A stretch of DNA of 64,000 bases from Pseudomonadota bacterium (GCA_021845985.1 JAJZES010000003.1:99960-163959); one strand, 5' to 3'; positions 30,265 through 39,419 are shown, numbered from the stretch's first letter. The notes: generated by a model from the sequence alone, not told the origin. Program-made: numbers and translations.

Positions 30265-32325
30265 ATGTTCCGACCGTCCGCCTGGGCCGTATGCGGCGCG
30301 GCGCTGGCCTTGCTGGCGCCACTGGCCGCCGCCGCGTCCGATTCGGCTGCGCCCGACCTCATCGCCGCGCCGTCGTCCGCCACCGAAGGTGCCGCGCAGT
30401 ACCGCGATGTCGCCGCGATGACGCGGCTGCCGGCGGCGCAGAAGCGTGCGCTGCTGCGCGACCGCATCAAATACGTCTTCGTGCTGTTTCAGGAAAACCG
30501 CTCCTTCGACCATTACTTCGCCACCTATCCCGGCGCGCGCGGCCTGTTCGCCAACGGCGCGCTGATCACCGCCCCCGGCAGCGTCCAGCGCATCCGCAAT
30601 CTTGATGGCAGCTACAGCAATATCTCCCCGTTCCTGATTCCGCGCAGCGTCCGCGACGGCAACGGCAATGCGGTGCCGCTTTACCCCGAGGACACGCATT
30701 CGGTCGATCACTCGCATAACGGCTACCTGCACAGCCTGCATCTCGACGCCGCCACCAAACGCATCGCCCGCAACGACGGCTACGCGCTGGATGAGGAGCG
30801 GCTGTTCTATGCCGGCGACGCCTCGACCGATGACAGCATCGTCACCACCGGCGGCGCCGCGCCGACCGCCAACCCGACGCTGGCGCAAAAGCAGGCCGGT
30901 GAACTGGCGCTGGCGCATCTCGACTGCGACACCATCCCGTTCCTCTGGCAATATGCCGATCGCTTCACGCTGTTTGACGATTTCCATCAGACCGCGGTTG
31001 GCCCCTCGACGCCCAACGCCATTGCCATGATCGCCGGCCAGACCGGCGAGACCCAGTGGGCGCTGCATCCGGGGCTCGCCGATGCGGTGCATTTCACCCT
31101 GCCGGTGCTGACCGACCGCGGCCCGCATGCCGGCTCGACCGCCGATGCGACCGCCGCGCCGCCGCCCTACGGTCCCGACGAAAACCCGGCCAAGGGACAG
31201 CAGAATCTCACCTTCGCCACGCTGCCGCTGGCGTTCATGGGCCACGCCATCGCCGACATCATCGCCGCCGACCCCGACCCGGCGGCCGATCTGCCCGACG
31301 TGCAGCACGACATCGCCGCCATCGCCGCGCATAATCCGGTGGTGCCGTGGGGCTGGTTTCAGCAGGGGTTCGACGCCGAACCGTTCGACAACACGACGAC
31401 GCCGGACGGCATCGTCCACACGCCGCACGCCTCCTACATCGTGCATCACAACGGCCCGCAGTATTTCGGCTATCTCGGCGACAACCCGCGCGCCCGCCGG
31501 TCGATCCACGGGCTCGACGATTTCTTCACCGCCGTGGCCGGCCGCACCCTGCCCGATCATGGCGTGTTCTATGTGCGCGGCGGCTACTACAACAATGACG
31601 GATTGCAGACGCTCAATCCCAATCCGGCGATCCGCCGCCGCTTCGCCGGCAACGACGACCATCCCGCCTATTCCGACGCGCAACTGTCCGAGGCGCTGGT
31701 CGCCGACGCGGTCAACGCCATCGCCGCCAGCCCGTACTGGCAGCAGAGCGCCATCATCATCACCTATGACGAGGGCGACGGGCTGTACGACCACGTGCCG
31801 CCGACCCTGCGCGTGCTCGGCCCGGACGGCCAGCCGAGCGCCGGCGGCGCGCGCGTACCGATGATCGTGGTCTCGCCGTTTGCCGTCGCCCATGCCATCG
31901 CCCGCGGCTATGGCGAGCATGCCTCGGTCATCAAGCTGATCGATGCACTGTTCGGCCTGACGCCGCTGGCCGAACTGCCCGACGAACAGCGCGCCCGCGC
32001 CCTCGGTCTGGTGCAGGCGGCAACGTTCAATCAGGCCGAACTCGGTCCCGCCGACGCCGCGGTGGCGCCGATGAGCGACCTGAGCGATGCGTTCGACAGC
32101 GACCGGCTGCTCGGCACCGCGCCGCAACTGCCGGGGGCATACGCGATGATCCCGCCCGCGGTCATCCGCACCCTGCCGCATTACGGCGGCGCCGGTTGCA
32201 CCGCGCTGCACATCGTGCCGACCGATTACGTCAACGGCGTCCCGGTCGATCCGCCACCGGCCGATTTCAACCCGCGCCCCTACCAGAGTCCCGGCATCCC
32301 CACGTCGGGCACCTGGACGCCGTGA
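30265..32325 (+). CDS. Exported phosphoesterase (phospholipase C/acid phosphatase family)
   Basis: This 686-residue secreted enzyme has a signal peptide (WAVCGAALALLAPLAAAASD). Phosphoesterase-family landmarks follow: VLFQENRSFDHYFATYPG holds metal-binding Glu and Asn, THSVDHSHNG holds an internal His pair, and IIITYDEGDGLYDHVPP and GARVPMIVVSPFA are conserved further on. Relatives cleave phosphate esters of lipids or other molecules in the periplasm or outside. The start ATG 30265 follows AAAGGG. A perfect 10-bp inverted repeat lies just after its stop. Confidence 0.9.
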   Translation: MFRPSAWAVCGAALALLAPLAAAASDSAAPDLIAAPSSATEGAAQYRDVAAMTRLPAAQKRALLRDRIKYVFVLFQENRSFDHYFATYPGARGLFANGALITAPGSVQRIRNLDGSYSNISPFLIPRSVRDGNGNAVPLYPEDTHSVDHSHNGYLHSLHLDAATKRIARNDGYALDEERLFYAGDASTDDSIVTTGGAAPTANPTLAQKQAGELALAHLDCDTIPFLWQYADRFTLFDDFHQTAVGPSTPNAIAMIAGQTGETQWALHPGLADAVHFTLPVLTDRGPHAGSTADATAAPPPYGPDENPAKGQQNLTFATLPLAFMGHAIADIIAADPDPAADLPDVQHDIAAIAAHNPVVPWGWFQQGFDAEPFDNTTTPDGIVHTPHASYIVHHNGPQYFGYLGDNPRARRSIHGLDDFFTAVAGRTLPDHGVFYVRGGYYNNDGLQTLNPNPAIRRRFAGNDDHPAYSDAQLSEALVADAVNAIAASPYWQQSAIIITYDEGDGLYDHVPPTLRVLGPDGQPSAGGARVPMIVVSPFAVAHAIARGYGEHASVIKLIDALFGLTPLAELPDEQRARALGLVQAATFNQAELGPADAAVAPMSDLSDAFDSDRLLGTAPQLPGAYAMIPPAVIRTLPHYGGAGCTALHIVPTDYVNGVPVDPPPADFNPRPYQSPGIPTSGTWTP

Positions 32326-32329
32326 GGCT

Positions 32330-32351
32330 GCCGGCGGCGCCCGCCGCCGGC
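32330..32351. terminator. GC-rich hairpin after the phosphoesterase gene
   Basis: A perfect 10-bp stem (GCCGGCGGCG at 32330-32339 pairing with 32342-32351) with a 2-base loop starts 5 bases after the stop codon. There is no T run behind it, so it may be an intrinsic terminator of the GC-rich kind, a pause, or only a message 3'-end stabiliser. Confidence 0.35.
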
Positions 32352-32414
32352 CGGGCGCGCGCGCCGGAAATCTGCGCTTGCCCAGGCGGGGGCATTTGTG
32401 TTCTTGTTCCGTTC

Positions 32415-33023
32415 GTGAACTCCGAAACCCCCCTGCCGCCGGCCGAACGCCTCGCCCGCATCATCGATGATGTGTGCAAGGCCGCCGCGGCACGCGCGCC
32501 GCGCGGGTTTCTCGCCATCCCGGTGCTGCTGCTGCTGTGGGCGCGGCTGAAACGGATGTCCTTGCGCATCACCCGCCTCGTCGCCCGCGCCGCCACCGGC
32601 ACGTTGCGAACCACCCCGCGCGCCTCGCCCCGCCAGCCACTTTCCCGCCGGCCGCCGGCCAATCCGCCGCGCCGCCTGCCCAGGCGCGCCGGCTGGCTGT
32701 GCCAGCCAGTGCCGGCGGCCTGCGCCTATGCCTCGCAATTGCAGCATTTGCTGAGCGAGCCGGACATGCTCGCTTTGCTCGACACCGCGCCCGGCATCGA
32801 GCGGCTGTTGCGCCCGTTCTGCCGCATGCTCGGCGTCGCCCGGCCAAAACTGCCGCCGCGCCCCACCGCGCCGCGTCCCACCACGCCCCGCCCAATCGCG
32901 CCGCGCCATCCGTCCAACTCATCGGCCGAACCACCGGCGCCGGACATCCCGCGCGCCCGCCCGCGCCCGGCCCGCGCCCCGCCGTCGCTGCGCCACGCCG
33001 CCCGACCGCCGCATCCCGCGTGA
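32415..33023 (+). CDS. Hypothetical protein, basic and proline-rich
   Basis: This 202-residue protein has no known domain that I can name. The first 50 residues (from NSETPLPPAERLARIIDDVC) are helical with a hydrophobic run, FLAIPVLLLLWARL, that could be one membrane-associated helix. A middle conserved-looking helix follows: ASQLQHLLSEPDMLALLDTA then IERLLRPFCRMLGV. The last 60 residues are Pro/Arg repeats such as PRPTTPRPIAPR. I start it at GTG 32415; an ATG is lacking in the right place. It stands alone. Confidence 0.55.
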   Translation: MNSETPLPPAERLARIIDDVCKAAAARAPRGFLAIPVLLLLWARLKRMSLRITRLVARAATGTLRTTPRASPRQPLSRRPPANPPRRLPRRAGWLCQPVPAACAYASQLQHLLSEPDMLALLDTAPGIERLLRPFCRMLGVARPKLPPRPTAPRPTTPRPIAPRHPSNSSAEPPAPDIPRARPRPARAPPSLRHAARPPHPA

Positions 33024-33179
33024 CTCCGCGGCGCCGCCGCGCGCCCGGTGATCTTACGAACCGACAACGACCCGCGCCGCACCCCGCCCCCCGACACTGC
33101 TTGACGCGGCGGCGGCGATGATGGTCCTGTCACGCGCCGGTGATCGCCGGATGGACCCTTTGCGCGGAATGCCTGCCCG

Positions 33180-34472
33180 ATGCTGATGACCGAGGTTGCA
33201 TCTTCCGCCGTCGCCGATAGCGCCTCGCCGCCGCCCGCCCCGGCCCCGGCGGTGGGGGCGGCGGCGGCGCCGGCCCCCGCCGCCGTCGGCGAGCCAACCA
33301 AGCGCGCCTATCCGGCCCCGGCGGCAAAGCCGACGCAGGAGGGGCCGCAGGGCATCCGCTTCGATTTCAACGAGGGCTGCCGGGTCACGCTGCCGGAGGG
33401 GCAGGCGCCGTGGCGCGTCGTGCTGCGCGATCTCGACACCGGCAACATCCTGTTCCGCACCGAACTCGCCTCCGGCGGCGTCAACAGCATGAAGCGCTAT
33501 TACGTCCGCTTCCGGCTGGAGGTGACCCAGGGCGAGGAGAAAATCCTCACCCATGACTACGACGCCGCCGGCCGCCGCGTGCTGGTGCTGCTGCCGGTCG
33601 GCACCCTCGGCGACACCGTCGGCTGGCTGCCCTATGCGGTGAAGTTCCAGCGCCGCCACGGCTGCGAACTGACCTGCGGCATCGCCGAAAAGCTCATCCC
33701 GCTGTTCCGCGACGCCTATCCCGACATCAGCTTCATCCCCCATGAGCAGGTCAAGCCGGAGGAATACTACGCCACCTATTACATCGGCCTGTTCTTCGAC
33801 GACGATGCCGGCATCTGGCAGCCGAGCGATTTCCGCTTGGTCGGGCTGCACCGCACCGCCGGCTACATCCTCGGCGTCGATCCGACCGAGGAGCCGCCGC
33901 GCATCGCCATCGCCGCTGGCGGCCCGCCGATCCCCGACCGCTACGTCGTGCTGGCGGCGCAGAGCACCACCCAGTGCAAGATCTGGAACAACCCCTATGG
34001 CTGGCGCGACATCATCGCCTTCCTCAAGGAACACGGCTACCGGGTGATCTGCATCGACCAGAAACCGGTGCACGGCACCGGCCTGGTCTGGAACCATCTG
34101 CCGCACGGCGTCGAGGATGAGACCGGCGACCGGCCGCTGACCGAGCGGGCGCGCTGGATTCGCCATGCGGCGTTCTTCGTCGGCCTGTCGAGCGGCCTGT
34201 CGTGGCTGGCCTGGGCGACCGGGACGCCGGTGGTGATGATCAGCGGCTTTACCCACCCGACCAACGAATTCACCACCCCCTATCGGGTCATCAACTACCA
34301 TACCTGTAACAGTTGCTGGAACGACGTGCGCCACCGCTTCGATCACAAGGATTTCCTGTGGTGCCCGCGCCATGCCGGCACCGCGCGGCAGTTTGAATGC
34401 ACCCGGCTGATCACCTCCGATCAGGTCAAGGACGCGATCCGCCGCATCCCCGGCTTCGCCGCGGCGGGCTGA
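33180..34472 (+). CDS. Autotransporter strand-loop-strand O-heptosyltransferase (TibC/Aah type)
   Basis: This 430-residue glycosyltransferase resembles the bacterial autotransporter heptosyltransferases, which add heptose to serines on strand-loop-strand repeats in the cytoplasm before export. After a low-complexity Ala/Pro leader (residues 1-50) comes an N-terminal beta domain. The GT-B fold follows, with VLVLLPVGTLGDTVGWLPYA and VGLSSGLSWLAWATGTPVVM. Four cysteines (Cys376, 379, 395, 407; CNSCWND and LWCPRHAG) match the iron site of this family. No autotransporter acceptor lies in the window. The start ATG has only a weak ribosome site. Confidence 0.85.
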   Translation: MLMTEVASSAVADSASPPPAPAPAVGAAAAPAPAAVGEPTKRAYPAPAAKPTQEGPQGIRFDFNEGCRVTLPEGQAPWRVVLRDLDTGNILFRTELASGGVNSMKRYYVRFRLEVTQGEEKILTHDYDAAGRRVLVLLPVGTLGDTVGWLPYAVKFQRRHGCELTCGIAEKLIPLFRDAYPDISFIPHEQVKPEEYYATYYIGLFFDDDAGIWQPSDFRLVGLHRTAGYILGVDPTEEPPRIAIAAGGPPIPDRYVVLAAQSTTQCKIWNNPYGWRDIIAFLKEHGYRVICIDQKPVHGTGLVWNHLPHGVEDETGDRPLTERARWIRHAAFFVGLSSGLSWLAWATGTPVVMISGFTHPTNEFTTPYRVINYHTCNSCWNDVRHRFDHKDFLWCPRHAGTARQFECTRLITSDQVKDAIRRIPGFAAAG

Positions 34473-34475
34473 GGC

Positions 34476-36107
34476 TCACGCCGGCAGCGCCACCTCCAAC
34501 AGCCGGCGGGCGAGTTCCGCCATGTCGTACGGCTTGGGCAGGAACATCGTGCCGGCGGTGCCGAGCGCCGCCGTCACCTCGCGCTGTAACTCCTCGGCGG
34601 CGTAGCCGGAAACCAGGATCGCCGGCAGATCGGCAACTCCGCTGCGCTCGCGCACCAGCCGCACCAGCGCCGTGCCGTCCTCGCCCGGCATCACCAGATC
34701 GGTGACGATGGCGCCGAGCCGCAGGCCCGGCTGCCGGCCGAGCAGCGCCAGCGCATCTTCCGTGCTCTCGGCGGCCAGCACCCGCCAGCCGAGTCGCGAC
34801 AGCGCCCGCTCGGCGATGCGGCGGACGAAGGGTTCGTCCTCGACCAGCAGCACCGCCCCGCGCGCCGCCGGCGGCAGCCCCGCCGCCGGCTCGGCGGTCG
34901 CCGCCGGCAGCGCCGGGATGGCCATTTCCTCGCCGTCCCAGCGCGGCAGATAGACCCGCACCCGGGTCCCCCGGCCCGGTTCGCTCTCCACCCCGAGAAA
35001 TCCGTCCGACTGGCGCACGATGCCATGCACCGTCGCCAGCCCCAGCCCGGCGCCGCCCTGCTCGCGGCGGGTGGTGAAGAACGGCTCGAAGATGCGCGGC
35101 AACACCTCGGGCGGGATGCCGCTGCCGCTGTCCTCGACCTCGATCATCACATAGCGTCCCGGCGGAATTGTCTCCGGCCCGCGCGGCAGCGGCCGGTGCA
35201 GCGTGATATGGCCGCTGCGCAGCGTCAGCGTCCCGCCGCCCGGCATCGCGTCGCGCGCATTGACGGCGAGATTGACCAGCACCTGATCGAGCGCCGTCGG
35301 GTCGGCGCGCACCCGGCAGCCGGGCTGCTCCAGCGCCAGATGGAGCCGCACCCGGCTGCCGAGCAGGCGGCGCAGCAGCACCGCGAGGTCGGTGATGACA
35401 TCGTTCAGCGCCAGCACCTTCGGCTGCAGCGTCTGCCGCCGGCCGAACGCCAGCAATTGCCGCACCAGCGCGCCGCCGCGCGCCGCGCTGGCGCGGATCT
35501 GCGCGAGGTCTTCGAGCGACTCGCCGCTCAGCCCCGCCTGCGCCGCAATGGCGTCGGCGGCGCCGAGGATGGCGGTGAGCAGATTGTTGAAATCATGCGC
35601 CACGCCGCCGGCGAGCTGGCCGGCCACCTGCAGCCGCTGGCTGTGGGCGAGCTGCGCCTCCAGCCGCGCCTCGGCCGACACGTCGCGCAGCGACAGCACG
35701 GCACCGCTGGCGCTGCCATCGGCCTCGCGCACCGTGGTCAGAAAGATCAGGACGCTGCGCGTCTCGGCTTCCTCGCCGGTCAGCCGCGCGGTCAGCGGCC
35801 GGGGCGGGCCGTGACGCCCCTGGCCGCGCAGTGCCGGCCCGACCTCGGCCCACACCGCCTCGCGCTCCGGCTCGGCAAACAGCGCCAGCAGCGGCGTGCC
35901 CGGCGACAGATCGACCGCCGGCCCGAGCATCTGCCGCAGCGGCTCATTGACCCGCAGCAGCCGGCCGTGCCGGTCGATCACCACCCGCGCCGCCGACGGC
36001 GCCTGAAACAGCAGCGTCAGCGCCCGGTCCATCGGGCCGCTCAGCCGCTCGATCAGGCGTTGCGGCGGCGCTGCCGGAGCGCGCCGACGATGAAAGAATC
36101 GGATCAT
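34476..36107 (-). CDS. cckA: CckA-like hybrid histidine kinase without membrane segments
   Basis: This 543-residue protein consists of a PAS-like sensor (residues about 25-145) and a HisKA domain with the phosphorylated His171 (AGGVAHDFNNLLTAILG). An ATPase domain with NLAVNARDAMPGGG and GLGLATVHGIV follows, then a receiver domain with Asp470 (AIVTDLVMPGEDG) and the lysine of LPKPYDM. Sequence and order fit CckA, the kinase at the top of the CtrA phosphorelay. CckA is usually membrane-bound, and no membrane helix is visible here. Its start overlaps the flhB stop by 4 bases, tying it to flagellar export genes. Confidence 0.8.
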   Translation of the reverse strand: MIRFFHRRRAPAAPPQRLIERLSGPMDRALTLLFQAPSAARVVIDRHGRLLRVNEPLRQMLGPAVDLSPGTPLLALFAEPEREAVWAEVGPALRGQGRHGPPRPLTARLTGEEAETRSVLIFLTTVREADGSASGAVLSLRDVSAEARLEAQLAHSQRLQVAGQLAGGVAHDFNNLLTAILGAADAIAAQAGLSGESLEDLAQIRASAARGGALVRQLLAFGRRQTLQPKVLALNDVITDLAVLLRRLLGSRVRLHLALEQPGCRVRADPTALDQVLVNLAVNARDAMPGGGTLTLRSGHITLHRPLPRGPETIPPGRYVMIEVEDSGSGIPPEVLPRIFEPFFTTRREQGGAGLGLATVHGIVRQSDGFLGVESEPGRGTRVRVYLPRWDGEEMAIPALPAATAEPAAGLPPAARGAVLLVEDEPFVRRIAERALSRLGWRVLAAESTEDALALLGRQPGLRLGAIVTDLVMPGEDGTALVRLVRERSGVADLPAILVSGYAAEELQREVTAALGTAGTMFLPKPYDMAELARRLLEVALPA

Positions 36108-37153
36108 GCCACGGCCCGGCTGCGCAGCCGCCAGACATAGGCGATCAGCTCGGCAACCGCTGCGAATAATTCCCGCGGCACCTCACAATCCAGCTCGACC
36201 TCGTGCAGCGCGCGGGCCAGCGGCGGATTGGCGACCAGCGGCACGCCATGTTCGACGGCGATGGCGCGGATGCGCGCGGCCACCGCGTCGGTGCCCTTCG
36301 CTACCACGATCGGCGCCGTGCTGGCGCCGCGCTGATAGGCCAGCGCCACCGCGTAATGCGTCGGGTTGGTGACGACGACGGTTGCCGTCGGCACCGATTT
36401 CAGCATCCGCCGCCGCATCCGCCCCAGCCGCAGCCGCCGCAGCCGCGCCTTGACCCGCGGATCGCCCTCGCTGTCGCGATGCTCGTCGCGCAGTTCCTGG
36501 CGCGTCATGCGCAGGCCGCTGGCATGGGCGAGGCGGGCGCGCACGATGTCGAAACCGGCAATCGCCGCCTGCGCCGCCAGCAGCGCCAGCAGCATGTGCA
36601 GCACCAGCCGCGTGGTCTGCGACAGCACCTCGGCCGGGGGCCAGCCGAGCGCCGCCGGCAGGCGGTGCAGCGTGCCGTGCAGCACGCTCCACGCCGCCGC
36701 GCCGGCGGCCAGCAGTTTGAGCAGCGCCTTGCCGGCCTCCAGCGCCGCCGCCGGGGAGACGAGGCGGCCGAGGCCGCGGCGCGGATCGAGCCGGGCGAGA
36801 TCGGGCAGCAGTGCATCGACGGAGATCAGCATGCCGGTCTGGGCCAGCACCGCGGCGAGATTGGCCAGCAGCCCGGCGAGCAGAAACGGCGCCGCGCCGA
36901 TCGCCGCGGCGATGCCGGCGGTGCGCAGCGCCGCCGCCGGCGACAGCGTCCCCGCCTGCCCGAGCAGCGCCGCCAACCGCGCCGCCACCGCCCGCGCCGC
37001 CGCCGGCGCCGACAGCCCGATCAGCAGCGTCGCCACCGCCAGCACGGCGAGCGGCGCCGCTTCGCGCGACACCGGCGCCTGCCCCTCCTCGCGCGCCCGG
37101 GCCAGCCGCCGGGCGCTGGCTGCCTCGGTGCGGTCTTCGGCCGAGCCGCTCAT
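36104..37153 (-). CDS. flhB: Flagellar export apparatus protein FlhB
   Basis: This 349-residue switch protein of the flagellar type III export gate has four membrane segments in residues about 35-215. The cytoplasmic domain contains the autocleavage site NPTH (TVVVTNPTHYAVALAYQRG) and the conserved GHPxxK-like linker region DSEGDPRVKARLRRL. It lies 6 bases downstream of fliR and overlaps the kinase gene downstream by 4 bases. The N-terminus (GSAEDRTEAASARRLARAR) is the usual basic leader. Confidence 0.95.
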   Translation of the reverse strand: MSGSAEDRTEAASARRLARAREEGQAPVSREAAPLAVLAVATLLIGLSAPAAARAVAARLAALLGQAGTLSPAAALRTAGIAAAIGAAPFLLAGLLANLAAVLAQTGMLISVDALLPDLARLDPRRGLGRLVSPAAALEAGKALLKLLAAGAAAWSVLHGTLHRLPAALGWPPAEVLSQTTRLVLHMLLALLAAQAAIAGFDIVRARLAHASGLRMTRQELRDEHRDSEGDPRVKARLRRLRLGRMRRRMLKSVPTATVVVTNPTHYAVALAYQRGASTAPIVVAKGTDAVAARIRAIAVEHGVPLVANPPLARALHEVELDCEVPRELFAAVAELIAYVWRLRSRAVA

Positions 37154-37159
37154 GCCATG

Positions 37160-37918
37160 CTACAGGCCGGGCAGGGCGGCCAGCCCCACCGCCGCCTGCG
37201 TCCGCCATGCCGCCAGCACCGCCGCGCCGAGCAGGCCGAGCAGCGCCAGGCCGCCGAGCAACTGCGCCGGCGCGGCGAGGAAGAACACCTGCACCTGCGG
37301 CGCCAGCCGCGCCAGCGCCGCCAGCGTCACCTGCCAGACAATCCCGGCCAGCAGAAACGGCGCCGCCAGCCGCAGCGCCAGCGCGAAACAGGCGCCGACC
37401 GCGCCGACGCCGATCTGCGCCGCGTCGCCCGCCGGCAGCAATTGCCCGGCCGGCAACACCCGGTAGCTGCCGGCCAGCGCCGCCAGCGGCAGCGCGTGCA
37501 GCCCGGAGACCAACAGCAGCACCGGCGCCGCCAGCGTCATCAGCCGCGCCAGCGCCGCCCCCTGCGGTCCGAGCACGGCATCGGCCTGCAGCACGCTGGC
37601 CTGCCCGGTCAGCAGCGCGGTGACCTGACCGGCGATCGGCAGCGCCAGCATCAGCAGCCGCGCCAGCCAGCCGAGGAACAGGCCGCTGGCCAGTTCGGCG
37701 ACCACCATGCCGGCGCCGCGCCACAGGCTCGCCGGCGGCGCCGGCAGATCGGGCGCCAGCACCGGCAGCAGCAGCAGCGTCAGCGCAACCGCAAAGCCGA
37801 CCCGCAGCATCGCCGGCACCTCGCTCTCGCCGATGCCCGGCAGCAGCATGCAGGCGGCGCCGCTGCGTGCCAGCACCAGCACGAAGCCGAAGGCATAGCC
37901 GGTCAGCATGGCGCTCAC
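37160..37918 (-). CDS. fliR: Flagellar export apparatus protein FliR
   Basis: This 252-residue integral membrane protein of the export gate has about six hydrophobic segments. The typical RSGAACMLLPGIGESEVPAM opens it, and LALPIAGQVTALLTGQAS marks the middle. It is very rich in Leu and Ala, as expected for this GC content. Its ATG overlaps the fliQ stop by 4 bases. Confidence 0.93.
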   Translation of the reverse strand: MSAMLTGYAFGFVLVLARSGAACMLLPGIGESEVPAMLRVGFAVALTLLLLPVLAPDLPAPPASLWRGAGMVVAELASGLFLGWLARLLMLALPIAGQVTALLTGQASVLQADAVLGPQGAALARLMTLAAPVLLLVSGLHALPLAALAGSYRVLPAGQLLPAGDAAQIGVGAVGACFALALRLAAPFLLAGIVWQVTLAALARLAPQVQVFFLAAPAQLLGGLALLGLLGAAVLAAWRTQAAVGLAALPGL

Positions 37919-38187
37919 GAGCCGCCGACCGCCACCAGCCGGTCGAACAGCAGCCGGGCGAAATCGGCCAGCACGCTCTGCATGAACGGCCCCAGCACCA
38001 GCAGCGTGGCGAACACCGCCAGCAGCTTGGGCACGAAGGCGACGGTCGGCTCATTCACCTGCGTCACCGCCTGCACCAGCGACATCACCAGCCCGACCAG
38101 CAGCGCCACCATCAGCGGCGGCCCGCCGAGTTTGAGCACGATCATCACCGCGGCGCGCAGCAGGGCGCCCACATCCGCCTCGGTCAT
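37915..38187 (-). CDS. fliQ: Flagellar export apparatus protein FliQ
   Basis: This 90-residue protein has two membrane helices (VGLVMSLVQAVTQVNEPTVA links them, with the conserved QxxTQxNE-type turn). Length is exactly that of the family. It overlaps fliE upstream and fliR downstream by 4 bases each, so the three are co-translated. Confidence 0.95.
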   Translation of the reverse strand: MTEADVGALLRAAVMIVLKLGGPPLMVALLVGLVMSLVQAVTQVNEPTVAFVPKLLAVFATLLVLGPFMQSVLADFARLLFDRLVAVGGS

Positions 38188-38513
38188 ATCGGCATGCGCA
38201 TGATGTCCTGATAGGCCTGCACCACCCGGTCGCGGATCGCGGTCGCGGTTTGCAGGGTCAGTTCGGCGCGCGACACCGCCTGCACCACCTCGGTCAGGTT
38301 GCCGCCGCCGGCGATGGCCTGCGCCGCCTGCGCCTCGGCGTCCTTGCCCTGCTGCACTGCATCGCCGAGCGCCTGACCGAGCGCCGCGCCGAAATCGCCG
38401 CCGCTGCCCTGGTCGGAAGCCGTCCCGGCAGCGGTCTGGCGATAGGCGCGCGCCGCCTCCTGCGGCGAGACGCCGGGCGGGGTGACGATCAGCGCGGGGG
38501 CGACGCTGCTCAT
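38184..38513 (-). CDS. fliE: Flagellar hook-basal body complex protein FliE
   Basis: This 109-residue adaptor joins the MS ring or export gate to the rod. The C-terminal half carries the conserved LTEVVQAVSRAELTLQTATA and RDRVVQAYQDIMRMPI. The N-terminal 40 residues are a variable, flexible export region. Four bases separate it from flgC upstream. Confidence 0.93.
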   Translation of the reverse strand: MSSVAPALIVTPPGVSPQEAARAYRQTAAGTASDQGSGGDFGAALGQALGDAVQQGKDAEAQAAQAIAGGGNLTEVVQAVSRAELTLQTATAIRDRVVQAYQDIMRMPI

Positions 38514-38517
38514 GGCG

Positions 38518-38925
38518 CTATTTGAGCAGTCCGATGGTGCGTTCCAGCATGCCGCGCGTCGTCTCGATCACCTGGATATTGGCGTTGTAGCTGCGCTCGG
38601 CCTCGCGCATGTCCATGACTTCGACGAAGCTGTTGACGTTGGGCGTGCGGACATAGCCCTGGGCGTCGGCGGCGGGATGCGACGGGTCGTAGCGCTGCGG
38701 GAAATCGGCAGCGTCGCGGCCGATCTTGGCCACCTGCACGGTTTCGATGCCGAGCGCGCGGTCCATCCGGTTGGCAAAGGTGACGGTCTTGCGCCGGTAC
38801 GGCTCGGCGCCCTGGGTGGTGCCGGTGGTGTCCTGGTTGGCGAGGTTCTCGGCGATGACGCGCAGCCGCGCCGTCTGCGCCGCCATGCCGGCCGCCGAGA
38901 TGTCGAGCGCGCGCGACAGATCCAT
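38518..38925 (-). CDS. flgC: Flagellar proximal rod protein FlgC
   Basis: This 135-residue rod protein has the N-terminal rod signature SAAGMAAQTARLRVIAENLA and NQDTTG. The middle YVRTPNVNSFVEVMDMREAE and the C-terminal helix ANIQVIETTRGMLERTIGLL are also typical. It is exported without a cleaved signal. It lies 2 bases after flgB. Confidence 0.95.
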   Translation of the reverse strand: MDLSRALDISAAGMAAQTARLRVIAENLANQDTTGTTQGAEPYRRKTVTFANRMDRALGIETVQVAKIGRDAADFPQRYDPSHPAADAQGYVRTPNVNSFVEVMDMREAERSYNANIQVIETTRGMLERTIGLLK

Positions 38926-38927
38926 CG

Positions 38928-39308
38928 TCAGCGTCCGATCGCGGTGCGGAACAGGCCGAGATAGGAGCGGGTGAGTTCGGTGGCCAGCTCCTGCGCCGTG
39001 TCGGTGTCGGCGAGTTTCATCATCTGCTGGTCGAGCGCCACGCCGTTGCCGTCCGGCGCCCGCTCGCCGCTCTGCACCACGGCCGCCGAGGCCAGCGCGG
39101 CGCTGCCGCCGAGATGCGCCGGATCGGTGCGGGCGAGGCTGACGCCGTGCTGCCCGAGCCGGGCCGCGAACGGGGTGAGATCATGCGCCCGCCAGCCGGG
39201 CGTATCGGCATTGGCGATGTCGGCGGCCAGCACGCCCTGCCGCTGGTCGATCCAGGCGAGTTTGCGGTCGGCAAGAGCGAAGATCGGGATCTGCGACAGG
39301 TTGAACAC
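38928..39308 (-). CDS. flgB: Flagellar proximal rod protein FlgB
   Basis: This 126-residue rod protein shows the typical start FNLSQIPIFALADRKLAW, then RQGVLAADIANADTPGWRA and, at the end, ATELTRSYLGLFRTAIG. The frame is open to an ATG at 39332, but AAGGAG inside that extension sits 6 bases before GTG 39308, which gives the family-typical N-terminus, so I use GTG. It is first in flgB-flgC-fliE-fliQ-fliR-flhB-cckA. Confidence 0.93.
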   Translation of the reverse strand: MFNLSQIPIFALADRKLAWIDQRQGVLAADIANADTPGWRAHDLTPFAARLGQHGVSLARTDPAHLGGSAALASAAVVQSGERAPDGNGVALDQQMMKLADTDTAQELATELTRSYLGLFRTAIGR

Positions 39309-39373
39309 GGCGCACTCCTTTGCCGCCCGCAAGATGCGCGACCAGTCTCAACAAAGGATGAATCGAACCCGGG

Positions 39374-39393
39374 ACGAAGCGGCAACGCTTCGT
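39374..39393. promoter_or_regulatory. Inverted repeat between divergent flagellar genes
   Basis: ACGAAGC (39374-39380) and GCTTCGT (39387-39393) form a perfect 7-bp inverted repeat with 6 bases between them. It lies in the 111-base gap between flgB and the 81-codon gene before fliO-fliP, and TTAACG follows directly. It may be a shared operator; a CtrA-type TTAACC pair is not present. Confidence 0.35.
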
Positions 39394-39419
39394 TAACGCA
39401 ATCCTGCTCTGCTCGCCCG

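Noticed and set aside
39309..39332. ATG 39332 as flgB start
   Set aside because: The extra eight codons contain the AAGGAG that serves GTG 39308, and FlgB proteins normally begin at that point.
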